The position numbers and the translations under genes were made by a program. A stretch of DNA of 64,000 bases from contig NZ_CP117522.1 of NCBI RefSeq assembly GCF_031679605.1, forward strand, positions 434,001 through 498,000, written 5' to 3'. Origin of the DNA: Streptomyces luomodiensis. Its GTDB lineage: Bacteria > Actinomycetota > Actinomycetes > Streptomycetales > Streptomycetaceae. The notes below the pieces were generated by a model. It searched no databases, was not told where the DNA came from, and saw only the letters and a list, made by a program, of their open reading frames with translations. Below are positions 26,062 through 34,732 of the stretch, one piece after another (the first letter of the stretch is position 1; each line of letters opens with the position of its first letter).

Positions 26062-26098
26062 GGGTGTCCGGGCCGGGTCCGCCCCGGCCCGGACACCC
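26062..26098. terminator. Bidirectional terminator
   Basis: Perfect 16-bp stem: GGGTGTCCGGGCCGGG (26062-26077) and its complement (26083-26098), loop of five. It separates the convergent DUF4832-type gene and dehydratase gene. Confidence 0.82.
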
Positions 26099-26121
26099 GA
26101 GCGGCAGCGGGCCGCCTCGGG

Positions 26122-27090
26122 TCAGCCGGTGATGAGTTCCGTGAACCGCTGGGTGTCGATGTTGCCGCCGGAGGCGATGATGCCGATCCTGCGCGGCGCG
26201 CCTTCGAGGCGCCCGGCCATGAGGGCGGCCAGGCCGGTGGCTCCGCTGGGTTCGAGGACGATCTTCAGTCGTTCGAAGGCGAACCGCATGGCGGTGGTGA
26301 TGTCCTCGTCGCTGACGAGGGTGACGGCGTCGACCAGGCGCTGGTTGATGGCGAAGGTGAGCTCGCCGGGTGTGGGCAGGGCCTGACCGTCGGCGATGGT
26401 ACGGGGCACGGGGATGGTGACGCGTTCGCCGCTTTCCAGGGAGCGCTTGGTGTCGTCGCCCGCTTCGGGCTCGACGCCGATGACCGTGGTCGCGGGGTGG
26501 AGTGCCTTGGCGGTGACGGCACAGCCGGCGATGAGGCCGCCGCCCCCGACGGGCGCGACGAGGGCGTCCAGCGGGCCGGTCTCCTCGACGAGTTCCAGGG
26601 CGGCGGTGCCTTGTCCGGCGATGACGTGGGGGTGGTCGTAGGGCGGGATGAGGGCCAGGCCGCGATCCACGGCGAGGGCCTCGCCGAGGCTGGTGCGCTC
26701 CTCGGTGTAGCGGTCGTAGGTGACGATCTCCGCGCCGTAGCCGGCGGTGGCTTCCATCTTGGAGCGGGGGGCGTCCTCGGGCATGAGGATGACCGCGGAG
26801 GTGCCCAGTTCACGGGCGGCCAGGGCGGTGGCCTGGGCGTGGTTGCCGGAGGAGTAGGCGGCGATGCCCCGGGCGAGTTGCTCGGCGGACAGTTGGGCGG
26901 CGGCGTTGTAGGCGCCGCGGAACTTGAAGGCCCCGACGCGCTGGAAGTTCTCGCACTTGATGAACACCTCCGCACCGACCATGGCGTTCAGGGTGCGGGA
27001 GGTGAGGACGGGGGTGCGGTGGGCGATCCCTTCCAGACGCGCGGCGGCCTGGCGGACGTCGTCGAAGGAAACGGGCAATGCGGCGGCCAT
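26122..27090 (-). CDS. Threonine/threo-3-hydroxyaspartate dehydratase family
   Basis: A 322-residue fold-type II PLP enzyme. PLP lysine in GAFKFRGAYNA, SSGNHAQATALAA substrate loop, VGGGGLIAGCAV phosphate cup, and a C-terminal ASGGN. It lacks the regulatory ACT domain of biosynthetic IlvA, so it is a short catabolic-type enzyme (serine/threonine dehydratase, serine racemase or L-threo-3-hydroxyaspartate dehydratase). ATG 27090 has AAGGA upstream. The upstream neighbour resembles D-threo-3-hydroxyaspartate dehydratase, which favours hydroxyaspartate as substrate for this gene too (inference). Confidence 0.85.
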   Translation of the reverse strand: MAAALPVSFDDVRQAAARLEGIAHRTPVLTSRTLNAMVGAEVFIKCENFQRVGAFKFRGAYNAAAQLSAEQLARGIAAYSSGNHAQATALAARELGTSAVILMPEDAPRSKMEATAGYGAEIVTYDRYTEERTSLGEALAVDRGLALIPPYDHPHVIAGQGTAALELVEETGPLDALVAPVGGGGLIAGCAVTAKALHPATTVIGVEPEAGDDTKRSLESGERVTIPVPRTIADGQALPTPGELTFAINQRLVDAVTLVSDEDITTAMRFAFERLKIVLEPSGATGLAALMAGRLEGAPRRIGIIASGGNIDTQRFTELITG

Positions 27091-27148
27091 GGCGGGTCCT
27101 TGCGGGGATGGGCGGTCGGGTGTCTTTCGGGGTGCTCGGGGCGGCAGG

Positions 27149-28372
27149 TCACCAGCCGGTGACGCGCGGCCAGAAAGCCTTGATGGCGGGCGTGGGGGCG
27201 GTGTCGTGAGCGGCGCTGTCGATGACGTGATAGCCCTGGTGCTGGGCCGCGGTGGCGCAGGCGTGGTTGGGCAGGATGCGCAGGCGGGTGCCGATGGGCA
27301 GCTCGGGCGGGGTGGCGCCGTCACGGGTGGTGAGAGTGCCGTGTTCCTGGCTCGCGGCCGTCATGACCAGGTCCGGGATCAGGTGGCCGGCCAGGTCGGT
27401 GACCAGGCCGTAGCCCTGGTCCTGTGCCTGGACGGCGGTCCCGCGATCGCGGGACATGGCCATCCAGCCGCCGTCGGTGACGATCCACCCGTACTCGGGC
27501 CGGTGGCCGATGACGGTGACGACGACGGACAGGGCGAGGTCCTCGACGCGGCAGACGCCGAGGCCGGCCATCACCAGGTCGAAGAAGACGTAGTTGCCCG
27601 CACGCAGTTCGGTGACTCCGGTGAGGTCCTCGGCCGCGTGGGCGGTGGGGGTGGAGCCGACGCTGACGGTGGGCACGGGCAGACCGGCCGCGCGCAGCCG
27701 TTCGGCCGCGGCGACCGCGGTGTCACGCTCGTTCTTCGCCGCCAGCCCCTGCTCCTCGGTGCCGTAGGCGACGTAGGACTCGCCCGCGTGGGTGAGCACA
27801 CCGTCCAGGCAGTCCGCGCTGTGCAGGATGCGGCCGATCTCCAGGAGACCGGGCGCGTCGGGCTTCAGGCCGCCGCGGTGGCCGTCGCAGTCGATCTCGA
27901 TCTGGGCCGGGATGGGGAGCCCGGCCTGTCGGGAGGTCTCGGCGACGAACGTGGCCTGCTCGGCGCTGTCCAGCAGAATCCGCAGGCGCACGCCGCGGCG
28001 CAGCAGGGCGATCACACGGGGCAGCTTGTGCGGGTCGATGCCGACGGCGTAGGTGATGTCGGTGTAGCCGCCGTCGGCGAACGCTTCGGCCTCGGCCAGC
28101 GTGGACACGGTGACGGGACAGGGGGTGCCGTCGTGCAGGAGCGCCGCGACGTCGAGGCTCTTGGCCGTCTTGACGTGCGGACGCAAGGTGACGCCGAGCC
28201 GGGCGGCCCTGGTCCCCAGGCGCTCGATGTTGCGCAGCGCCTTGTGCACGTCGAGGACGGCGAACGGGGTGCCGGGGTCGGCCAGGGTCCGGGCGGAGGC
28301 AGTGGCGGTGTTCACAGGGGGCTGTCCATTCTCTTCAGAAGGGCCAGGCCCAGACAGGTCACCGGCGGTCAT
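27149..28372 (-). CDS. D-threo-3-hydroxyaspartate / D-serine dehydratase-like enzyme
   Basis: A 407-residue alanine-racemase-fold PLP enzyme of the DSD1/D-threonine aldolase family. PLP lysine in RPHVKTAKS, EIDCDGHRGG, VLTHAGESY, SVGSTPTA, and the zinc pair His-x-Cys in LPNHACATAAQH near the C-terminus. The block order matches D-threo-3-hydroxyaspartate dehydratase as known from Delftia. D-serine dehydratase or D-threonine aldolase activity is possible. ATG 28372 has AAGGA upstream and begins 10 bases after the regulator stop; the dehydratase gene follows. D- and L-hydroxyaspartate would both go to oxaloacetate and ammonia (inference). Confidence 0.82.
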   Translation of the reverse strand: MTAGDLSGPGPSEENGQPPVNTATASARTLADPGTPFAVLDVHKALRNIERLGTRAARLGVTLRPHVKTAKSLDVAALLHDGTPCPVTVSTLAEAEAFADGGYTDITYAVGIDPHKLPRVIALLRRGVRLRILLDSAEQATFVAETSRQAGLPIPAQIEIDCDGHRGGLKPDAPGLLEIGRILHSADCLDGVLTHAGESYVAYGTEEQGLAAKNERDTAVAAAERLRAAGLPVPTVSVGSTPTAHAAEDLTGVTELRAGNYVFFDLVMAGLGVCRVEDLALSVVVTVIGHRPEYGWIVTDGGWMAMSRDRGTAVQAQDQGYGLVTDLAGHLIPDLVMTAASQEHGTLTTRDGATPPELPIGTRLRILPNHACATAAQHQGYHVIDSAAHDTAPTPAIKAFWPRVTGW

Positions 28373-28382
28373 GAAGAGTCCT

Positions 28383-29069
28383 TCACTTGGTGTAGTTGTA
28401 GACGGTCGTGCGGGAGACACCGAGGAGGTCGGCGATGGTCCGAGCGGCGTCGCGCGAGTCGAAGTAGCCGTCATGGTGCAGTTGCCGCACCAGTGCCTTC
28501 TTGTCCGCCCGGCTGAGCGACCTCGGGGTGCCGGCCCGCTCGGCGGCCAGAGCCTCCACCGTCCGGCGCAGCTCGCGCGCGTTGCGGTCCCGGAGCGTCT
28601 CCAGAGGTTGTTCGCGGTGGTCGGTGTCCGTGGCGACCAGGTTCGACAACGCGAGTGTGACCGGTGACAGCACGGAGACGTCGAGGTTCAGGCACAACGC
28701 CGCGATGTACTCGCCCGCGGCGTTCTTGATGCCGATGGAGGTGCTCTTCGCGGGACGGCCGTCCGGGAACTGGTTGGGGTAGTTCTGGATCACGCTCGGG
28801 TACTCGGGGTCCGCGATACGGGCCAGGCCCAGCTCGGTCGCGGAGTCCCCGACCTGACGGCCGGACAGGTTGTTCTCGATGGCGCGGATCGCGTGCCGCG
28901 GATCGCGCAGGTCGTGCAGGACCACCTCGCACAGGCCGGGGAACATCCGCCCCAGGGCGACAGCGATCTTCTCCGCCTCACGGATGAGGTGGTCATCCGC
29001 GTCGGCCGGGACCCGCGGAGCCTGGCCGGTGTGCCGGTCCCGCTCCGTGGTTTCCGCGGTGTGGTCCAT
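28383..29069 (-). CDS. YheO/DauR-like transcriptional regulator
   Basis: A 228-residue regulator. The N-terminal YheO-like PAS domain includes MFPGLCEVVLHDLRDP, SSIGIKNAAGEYIAALCLNLD written across adjoining blocks, and PNQFPDGRPAKSTS. The C-terminal helix-turn-helix is HHDGYFDSRDAARTIADLLG followed by VSRTTVYNYTK. ATG 29069 has AGAGGA upstream. It heads the operon with the two dehydratase genes. DauR-type proteins govern D-amino acid use, fitting a D-hydroxyamino-acid catabolic operon. Confidence 0.85.
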   Translation of the reverse strand: MDHTAETTERDRHTGQAPRVPADADDHLIREAEKIAVALGRMFPGLCEVVLHDLRDPRHAIRAIENNLSGRQVGDSATELGLARIADPEYPSVIQNYPNQFPDGRPAKSTSIGIKNAAGEYIAALCLNLDVSVLSPVTLALSNLVATDTDHREQPLETLRDRNARELRRTVEALAAERAGTPRSLSRADKKALVRQLHHDGYFDSRDAARTIADLLGVSRTTVYNYTK

Positions 29070-29209
29070 GGATCCTCTTCGTGGCTTTGAGGCATACGCC
29101 CAGGCGGGCCGCCTCGGCGTCACCTTTCACCGGCAAAAGTAATCCGCTCTGGCTCAATAGTCCAGATCTGAATTCTCCGTCCAACGCCCGGTGTCGAACG
29201 CACATGACC

Positions 29210-30070
29210 TCACCGCACGGGCGGGCCGGTCCGGCCGGTGGGGAATTCCTCGATACCGAGCACCCGCAGCAGCTCCAGTCGTTCGCGGGTCTCGGCGTCC
29301 GCCGGGGTGAGCACGAGCAGCAGCTGCCCCTGGTCGGGGGTGACGAGGGTCTCGCAGTCCATCAGCAGGCGGCCCACCCTCGGGTGCAGCATGGTCTTGC
29401 GGTCGGCGCGCCGGACCGCCACCTCGTGCTCGGCCCAGAGCCGGCGGAAGTCGGCACTGGCGGCCCGCAACCGGTCGACGAGCCCGGCCACGGTGGGGTC
29501 GCCGGACCTGCGGCCGGCGGCCGCCCGCAGGTCGGCCACGAGCCGGCGGGCGTGGTACTCGTGTTCCTCGGGCGGGTAGACGGCGCGGGTGGCGGGGTCG
29601 GTGAACCAGCGGTGCACGAGGTAGCGCCGGTCGCCGGAGAGGCCGGTGTGGTCGCCCGACAGCAGGACGGCCGCCCGGTTCTGGGCGAGGACCTCGCTCA
29701 GGTCGGACAGCACCAGGGCCGGGGTGTCGCCGAGCAGATCGAGCATGCGCACCAGACCGGCGCGGGCCAGCCGGGCCACCGTGTCGGCGGGCGGGGGCCG
29801 GTGGCCGGCCAGGTGGAACAGGTGGTCGCGCTCGTCGTCGGAGAGGCGCAGGGCTCGGGCCAGCGCACCGAGCAACTGGGGCGAGGGCTGGCTGCTGCGG
29901 CCTTGCTCCAGGCGTACGACATAGTCCACCGACACACCGGCGAGCATCGCCACCTCTTCCCGGCGCAGACCGGTGGTGCGGCGGCGGGGACCGTCGGCGA
30001 TGCCGACCTCGGCCGGGCGGATCGCCTCGCGGCGGCGGCGCAGGAAGTCGGCGAGCTGGTCACGTTGCAT
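29210..30070 (-). CDS. XRE-family regulator with MmyB-like ligand domain
   Basis: A 286-residue regulator. N-terminal XRE helix-turn-helix (FLRRRREAI, TTGLRREEVAMLAGVS, VDYVVRLEQGR), then an MmyB-type C-terminal domain with NRAAVLLSG, RYLVHRWFTDPATR and FRRLWAEHEVAVRR. The GLRREEVA sequence is the family hallmark. It is divergent from an aldo/keto reductase gene with 127 bases between, a layout typical of an XRE repressor beside its target. The inducer is unknown. Confidence 0.86.
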   Translation of the reverse strand: MQRDQLADFLRRRREAIRPAEVGIADGPRRRTTGLRREEVAMLAGVSVDYVVRLEQGRSSQPSPQLLGALARALRLSDDERDHLFHLAGHRPPPADTVARLARAGLVRMLDLLGDTPALVLSDLSEVLAQNRAAVLLSGDHTGLSGDRRYLVHRWFTDPATRAVYPPEEHEYHARRLVADLRAAAGRRSGDPTVAGLVDRLRAASADFRRLWAEHEVAVRRADRKTMLHPRVGRLLMDCETLVTPDQGQLLLVLTPADAETRERLELLRVLGIEEFPTGRTGPPVR

Positions 30071-30197
30071 GACCTCATGATCCCTCGCGGCGGACGCGCC
30101 GATCCAGGGAGCGGCGCTCCCAGGATGCACGCTCCGCTTCCGTACGTCGCGGCGCGAACCCAAGGTGGGTCACACATCGACGACGAAGGAGAGCACG

Positions 30198-31193
30198 ATG
30201 CAGGCACGAACCCTGGGCAGCACCGGCCCGGCCGTCTCCGCGCTGGGTCTGGGCGCGATGGGCATGTCGGGCGCCTACGGCGCGGCCGACCGCGCGGAGA
30301 GCATCGCCACCGTGCACGCCGCGCTGGAGTCCGGCGTCACGCTGATCGACACCGGTGACTTCTACGCCACGGGCCACAACGAGCTGCTGCTCGCCGAAGC
30401 GCTGCGCGGCCGGGACCGGGACAGCTACCAGCTGAGTGTGAAGTTCGGTGAGCTGATGAGCCCGGGAGCGGGCTTCGGCGGGCGCGACTGCCGCCCCGAG
30501 GCGGTGAAGAACTTCCTGGCCCACTCGCTGACCCGGCTGGGCACCGACCACATCGACATCTACCGTCCCGCCCGGCTGGACCCGGCGGTACCGATCGAGG
30601 AGACGGTGGGCGCGATCAAGGAGATGATCGACGCGGGGTACGTGCGGCACCTCGGCCTCTCGGAGGTCGATGCGGCGACGATCCGCCGGGCGCACGCCGT
30701 ACACCCGGTCGCCGACCTACAGATCGAGTACTCGCTGGTGTCCCGCGCGGTGGAGGCGGACGTTCTGCCCACGCTGCGGGAGCTCGGCATCGGCATGACC
30801 GCGTACGGCGTCCTCAGCCGCGGCCTGATCTCCGGGCACTGGTCCGCCGGCCACACCGCCGGTCCGGGCGACTTCCGCGGCATGAGCCCGCGGTTCACGA
30901 GCGGGAACGTGGAACACAACCTGGCCCTCGTGGCGGCTCTGCGCCGGATCGCCGAGGCGAAGGGGTGCACCGTCGCCCAGCTGGCCATCGCCTGGGTGGC
31001 CGCGCAGGGCGAGGACATCGTGCCGCTGGTCGGCGCTCGCACCCGCGAGCGGCTGGCCGAGGCGCTGCCCGCCATCGAGCTGCACCTCACCGCGGACGAC
31101 CTGGCCGAGATCGAGAAGGCGGTGCCGCCGGGCGCGGCACGCGGCGACCGGTACCCGTCCGCCTTCATGGCCGACCTCGGCGTGGGCAACTGA
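30198..31193 (+). CDS. Aldo/keto reductase (AKR13/YakC-like)
   Basis: A 331-residue aldo/keto reductase. Catalytic residues: Asp and Tyr in TLIDTGDFYATG, Lys in QLSVKFGE. The usual HRxD position reads YRPARLDP, so the catalytic His is changed to Arg. Cofactor-binding segment VPLVGARTRERL. AGGAGAGC precedes ATG 30198. It diverges from the MmyB-type regulator. Reduction of a small aldehyde or ketone with NADPH is likely; the altered histidine may narrow the activity. Confidence 0.84.
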   Translation: MQARTLGSTGPAVSALGLGAMGMSGAYGAADRAESIATVHAALESGVTLIDTGDFYATGHNELLLAEALRGRDRDSYQLSVKFGELMSPGAGFGGRDCRPEAVKNFLAHSLTRLGTDHIDIYRPARLDPAVPIEETVGAIKEMIDAGYVRHLGLSEVDAATIRRAHAVHPVADLQIEYSLVSRAVEADVLPTLRELGIGMTAYGVLSRGLISGHWSAGHTAGPGDFRGMSPRFTSGNVEHNLALVAALRRIAEAKGCTVAQLAIAWVAAQGEDIVPLVGARTRERLAEALPAIELHLTADDLAEIEKAVPPGAARGDRYPSAFMADLGVGN

Positions 31194-31199
31194 GTCCGG

Positions 31200-31237
31200 C
31201 CCCGGCGGGGCCCGCTCCGGCGCGGGTTCCGCCGGGG
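31200..31237 (+). terminator. Hairpin terminator after the aldo/keto reductase
   Basis: A 16-bp stem with two G-U pairs: CCCCGGCGG-GG-CCCGC (31200-31215) and its partner (31222-31237), loop of six, starting seven bases after the stop codon. Confidence 0.6.
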
Positions 31238-31310
31238 AAGCCGGCACCCTGGCGCCGAGGTGGGCCGGGCCTCGGCGGTCGCGGTCACCGCGGCACCTCC
31301 TCCGCTATTA

Positions 31311-31326
31311 GGTAGACTGACCTACC
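31311..31326 (+). promoter_or_regulatory. Operator of the TetR/EamA operon
   Basis: GGTAG (31311-31315) and CTACC (31322-31326) are inverted around six bases, about 20 bases before the TetR start codon. The flanking TTAGGTAG and CTACCCAAT extend partial symmetry. Position and form fit autoregulation by the TetR protein encoded at 31347. Confidence 0.6.
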
Positions 31327-31346
31327 CAATACCCGGGAGGAACGTG

Positions 31347-31955
31347 ATGAGCGATACCGGCGCCACGGCAGCGCGGCCCAGCAGACGACGGGGGACCGCC
31401 CGGGAGCGGCTGCTCGCCGCCGCATCGCGTCGCTTCTACGCGCACGGCGTGGCGGCGACGGGGATCGACACGATCACCGCCGAGGCAGGCGTGGCGAAGA
31501 TGAGCCTGTACAACAACTTCTCCTCCAAGGCCGACCTGGTGCGGGCCTACCTCGAAGCGCGGCACGAGGAGTGGATGGGCCTGTACCGGCGGCGCCTGGA
31601 AGGCGTCCGGGACGGCCGCGACGGCGTCCTGGCCGTCTTCGACGCGTACGCCGATCACGCGGCTTTCGCCTATGAGCACGGTTTCCGGGGGTGCGGTCTG
31701 CTGAACGCGGCCGCCGAGCTGCCCGCCGGGGACGAGGGGCGGGCCGTCGTGCGCCGGCACAAGGAGGAAGTCGAGTCCCTGCTCGCCGGGCACCTGGAGC
31801 GACTGCTGCCCGATCGGCCCGAGGAGGCTCGCGCGGTGGCGGAGCACCTGGCGTTCCTGCTGGAGGGCGCGATGGCGCGCGCCGGACTGGAGGGCGCGGG
31901 CACGCGCCTGGAGCATGCGCGGACGATGGCGGCGAACCTGCTGGACCGGCTGTGA
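31347..31955 (+). CDS. TetR family repressor
   Basis: A 202-residue repressor. HTH region RERLLAAASRRFYAHGVAATG, IDTITAEAGVAKMSLYNNFSSKADL across the recognition helix, then a helical ligand domain. ATG 31347 has GGGAGGAACG upstream. Its stop overlaps the GTG of the EamA exporter by four bases, so repressor and exporter are one coupled operon. A palindrome lies just upstream. It probably derepresses export when the exported compound binds. Confidence 0.88.
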   Translation: MSDTGATAARPSRRRGTARERLLAAASRRFYAHGVAATGIDTITAEAGVAKMSLYNNFSSKADLVRAYLEARHEEWMGLYRRRLEGVRDGRDGVLAVFDAYADHAAFAYEHGFRGCGLLNAAAELPAGDEGRAVVRRHKEEVESLLAGHLERLLPDRPEEARAVAEHLAFLLEGAMARAGLEGAGTRLEHARTMAANLLDRL

Positions 31956-33058
31956 CGCGGTCCCCCTCAGACGCGGCCGGCTCGGTGGGCGTGGGGTCGT
32001 TGTGTGTGCTCGTGGCGTCGGTGCTGTGGGGCACCACGGGCACGGCCGCGACGTTCGCCCCGGCGGTGGGGCCCCTCGCGATCGGGGCCGTCGCCATGGG
32101 CCTGGGCGGTCTGCTCCAGGCCCTGATCGCCGCCCCGCGGATGGCGGGACAAGCGCCGGGCCTGCGCGCGCGGCGAGGGGTGGTGCTGCTCGGCGCGCTG
32201 GCGGTGGGGGCCTACCCGCTGGCGTTCTACAGCTCCATGCGTCTGGCGGGGGTCGCCGCCGGGACCGTGGTGTCGATCGGTTCGGCTCCGCTCGCCTCGG
32301 CCGTGATCGAGCGCGCGGTCGACGGACGCCGCCTCACGCGCCGCTGGATGACCGGCGCCACGCTGGGCCTGTCCGGGACGGTGCTGCTGTGCGCGGCCGA
32401 AGCGGCCAAGGGACACTCCGGCCCCGGGGACCAGTCGGTGGGGTCCACCGTGCTCGGGGTGGCGCTGGGCCTGGTGGCCGGCTGCACCTACGCCCTGTAC
32501 TCCTGGGCGGCCCACCGCCTGATCAGCCGCGGCATCACCTCAGGCGCGGCCATGGGTGCCGTCTTCGGGCTGGGCGGTCTGCTGCTCCTGCCCGTACTGC
32601 TGGCCACCGGCGCCCCGCTCCTCAGCTCCTGGACCAACACGGCCGTCGGCGCCTATATGGCGCTGGTGCCGATGTTCCTCGGCTACGTGCTGTTCGGCTG
32701 GGGTCTGGCGCATGTCCCGGCGAGCACCGCGACCACACTCTCCCTGCTGGAACCCGCCGTCGCCGCCGTACTGGCCGTCCTGGTCGTCGGCGAACGCCTG
32801 CCCCCGCTGGGGTGGGTCGGCATCGCCCTGGTCGTCGGCTGCCTCGCCGTCCTCACCGCGCCGACCCGCACCGCCGCTCCGAGGCCCCGAGCGACCACCC
32901 CGCGTCCGGACACCGGCGCCCGAGACGACAGCGCGGCTCGGCCCAGCCGCGCTCCGGTCCCGGACGCCATGCCGTCCGAATCCGCCGCGGTGCACGGGGA
33001 CGTCGCCGGAGCCGATGCTCCGCGCCCGCCCCGTGCCCGCGACCCGTTCACCGCTTGA
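31952..33058 (+). CDS. EamA/DMT family exporter
   Basis: A 368-residue transporter with ten hydrophobic helices in two EamA repeats: ASVLWGTTGTAATFAP (repeat 1 start), GVAAGTVVSIGSAPLASAVIER, then TYALYSWAAHRLISRG (repeat 2), VPASTATTLSLLEPAVAAVLAVLVVGE. The C-terminal about 60 residues are a disordered Pro/Arg/Asp-rich tail. GTG start overlaps the TetR stop. Exports a metabolite or drug; substrate unknown. Confidence 0.86.
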   Translation: MTRSPSDAAGSVGVGSLCVLVASVLWGTTGTAATFAPAVGPLAIGAVAMGLGGLLQALIAAPRMAGQAPGLRARRGVVLLGALAVGAYPLAFYSSMRLAGVAAGTVVSIGSAPLASAVIERAVDGRRLTRRWMTGATLGLSGTVLLCAAEAAKGHSGPGDQSVGSTVLGVALGLVAGCTYALYSWAAHRLISRGITSGAAMGAVFGLGGLLLLPVLLATGAPLLSSWTNTAVGAYMALVPMFLGYVLFGWGLAHVPASTATTLSLLEPAVAAVLAVLVVGERLPPLGWVGIALVVGCLAVLTAPTRTAAPRPRATTPRPDTGARDDSAARPSRAPVPDAMPSESAAVHGDVAGADAPRPPRARDPFTA

Positions 33059-33065
33059 CGGGACG

Positions 33066-33392
33066 TCAGCAGACCGCGGTGCGGTCGTAACGTCCGCCAA
33101 CGGTGTGGAAGTACCGGCTCTGCTTGTTCGGGATGGACTGGCAGGAGGTGTCCCGCCAGGAGTGGACGACGACCTTGACGCGCATCGTCTTGCCGCAGTT
33201 GTTGTACACGTAGCCCGCGATGCCTCCGTCGGGGTTGTTGGTGACATCGCTCCGGTCGATGCACGCGGGTGCCGTACCGCCGGCGGCGGCGACGGGTGCG
33301 GGGGCGGCCTGCGCGGAAGCCGCGCCGCCCAGGACGCCCGCCAGGACGATCGCGGCCGAGCCGATGATGGCGTTGCGCTTCGTGGTCAGCAT
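33066..33392 (-). CDS. Small secreted four-cysteine protein, tendamistat-like
   Basis: A 108-residue precursor: signal peptide (MLTTKRNAIIGSA, cleavage near AQA) and a mature part of about 78 residues with four cysteines (ACIDRS, NNCGKT, DTSCQS, TAVC at the C-terminus). Cysteine order and the TMRVKVVVHSW strand resemble the alpha-amylase inhibitor tendamistat (TVTVKVVY and the C-terminal cysteine). The Trp-Arg-Tyr amylase-binding triplet is not at the usual place; a Ser-Trp-Arg occurs later instead. Function is uncertain: inhibitor or unrelated stress protein. Start ATG 33392, GAAGGGAAGG upstream. Confidence 0.65.
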   Translation of the reverse strand: MLTTKRNAIIGSAAIVLAGVLGGAASAQAAPAPVAAAGGTAPACIDRSDVTNNPDGGIAGYVYNNCGKTMRVKVVVHSWRDTSCQSIPNKQSRYFHTVGGRYDRTAVC

Positions 33393-33734
33393 GAGTCGTT
33401 GCCTTCCCTTCGGATGGTGGGGGCGGCGCGGGATGACCCGCGTCGCCCTTCCGGCTGTGGAACGAGGTTGCGGCCCGGTCACCGTGCGTTGCCAGGGGCT
33501 GTGCCGGAATGGGGGCTTCATGCGACGTCCCACCGGCTGACCTGCTGGGACGGTGCGGCGTATGACGCGAGTGTGGGACGCGCCGGAGCAACGGACCGAA
33601 GCCGGAGCTGCTGACGGGACGTTGTCGACCGCGCCCGTTTCCACCGGGGCGGCTCCGTGCACCCCGGCAGGGGCGGTGCGTCAGCTCGCCGTCCGGTCGG
33701 CCTGACCGTAATGTCTCGACTGCCCTGATGGCGG
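33393..33734. other. Intergenic region, no gene seen
   Basis: About 340 bases upstream of the small secreted protein (-) and the decayed ctaC (+). It should contain the secreted-protein promoter. No convincing small gene, hairpin or repeat was found. Confidence 0.5.
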
Positions 33735-34397
33735 ATGGTTGATGGATGCGGGGTCACGGGCACGTCGGCGGGCCTCCGGCGTGTCTTCGACGAGGTGTTC
33801 GCGCTGGAGGTGGCGATCGCCGCCTTCGTCTTCCTGGTGGTGCTGGGTGCGCTGGTGTTCTCCGTGGCGCGCCGCCGCGCAGGTGTCGCCGGCACGCCGT
33901 CAGGGCGTGCCGAACGGCCCCGGCTGGAGCTGTATTACGTGGCGACTCTCGCCGCTGTCGCCGTCTCCCTGGTCCTCTAACACCGCGCTGGCGAACCACC
34001 GTGAACAGCGCGCCGCCGCACGGCCGACGGTGCGGGTGGATGTCACCGGGTTCCAGTGGTGCTGGCGATTCCGCAACACCCAGCGGCAGGCGGGACCGGT
34101 GTCGGTCATGGCGACCTGTCGCCCACCGGGCAGACGATCGAGTTCCGGGTCACCTCGCGGGATGTGATCCACTCCATGTGGGTGCCCGCCCTGCGGTACA
34201 AGATGGACGCCTTTCCGCATCACCTGAACACCTTCACGCTGACCATCGACCGGGAGGGCCGGTGGATCGGGCCGGTGTGCCGAGTTCCGCGGGCAGCGGC
34301 ACCGGTCCATGGACTTCTGGCTCAAGACCGTCTCGCCCACGCAGTACACCAAGTGGCTGCACCAGCACGCGGTGGCCGGCTCAGGGGCCGCGGTATG
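33735..34397 (+). pseudogene. ctaC: Decayed cytochrome c oxidase subunit II (ctaC)
   Basis: Subunit II homology runs through at least three reading frames. Frame 1 (33735-33980) gives the two membrane segments (VFDEVFALEVAIAAFVF, PRLELYYVATLAAVAVS) and stops. Another frame gives RVDVTGFQWCWRFRN, a third gives SPTGQTIEFRVTSRDVIHSMW and FPHHLNTFTLTIDREG, and a last one gives CAEFRGQRHRSMDFWLKTV with the stop at 34397. The CuA-site motif CxxxCxxxH has lost its second cysteine (CAEFR). Three frame changes plus the lost ligand mean it cannot make an active subunit. A truncated ctaD follows. Confidence 0.8.
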
Positions 34398-34616
34398 ACC
34401 CTGGCGCCCGAGGCGCGGACCGGCTCCACACGGCCCCCGGCGCCCGGCGGGTGGCTGGGCTGGATCACGACGACCGACCACAAGCGCATCGGGCTGCTGA
34501 CCGCCGCCGGGGCGGCCGCCGGAGCCCTCGTCTGCGCCCTGGTCCTCCGTAGCAACCGACACGCTCCGCCGCCGGCTCACGGGGCAGCCCGGACCGTCCG
34601 CCGCACCACCGGTTGA
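34395..34616 (+). pseudogene. ctaD: Truncated cytochrome c oxidase subunit I (ctaD) N-terminus
   Basis: ATG 34395 overlaps the ctaC stop as in intact operons. The 73 residues contain the strongly conserved subunit I start GWLGWITTTDHKRIGLL and part of the first membrane helix (GALVCALVLRSN). The sequence then diverges and stops. The remaining roughly 500 residues, including all heme and CuB ligands, are gone, so a deletion removed most of the gene. Confidence 0.75.
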
Positions 34617-34720
34617 CCGCGGGCGCGTTTCCCCGGCTTCGCCCTGGACCGGGTCCGGTCGGCTTCGCTGCTTGCCGACACCTTGCCAGTTGCTCAGGCG
34701 TCGCTCTACCCTCACAGGCA

Positions 34721-34732
34721 GAAAGCGCTTTC
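34721..34732 (+). promoter_or_regulatory. LacI-type operator, perfect palindrome
   Basis: GAAAGCGCTTTC is a perfect 12-base palindrome with the central CG step typical of LacI/GalR-family operators. It lies about 300 bases upstream of the pectate lyase gene. No LacI gene is in the window, so the repressor is encoded elsewhere. Confidence 0.65.
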
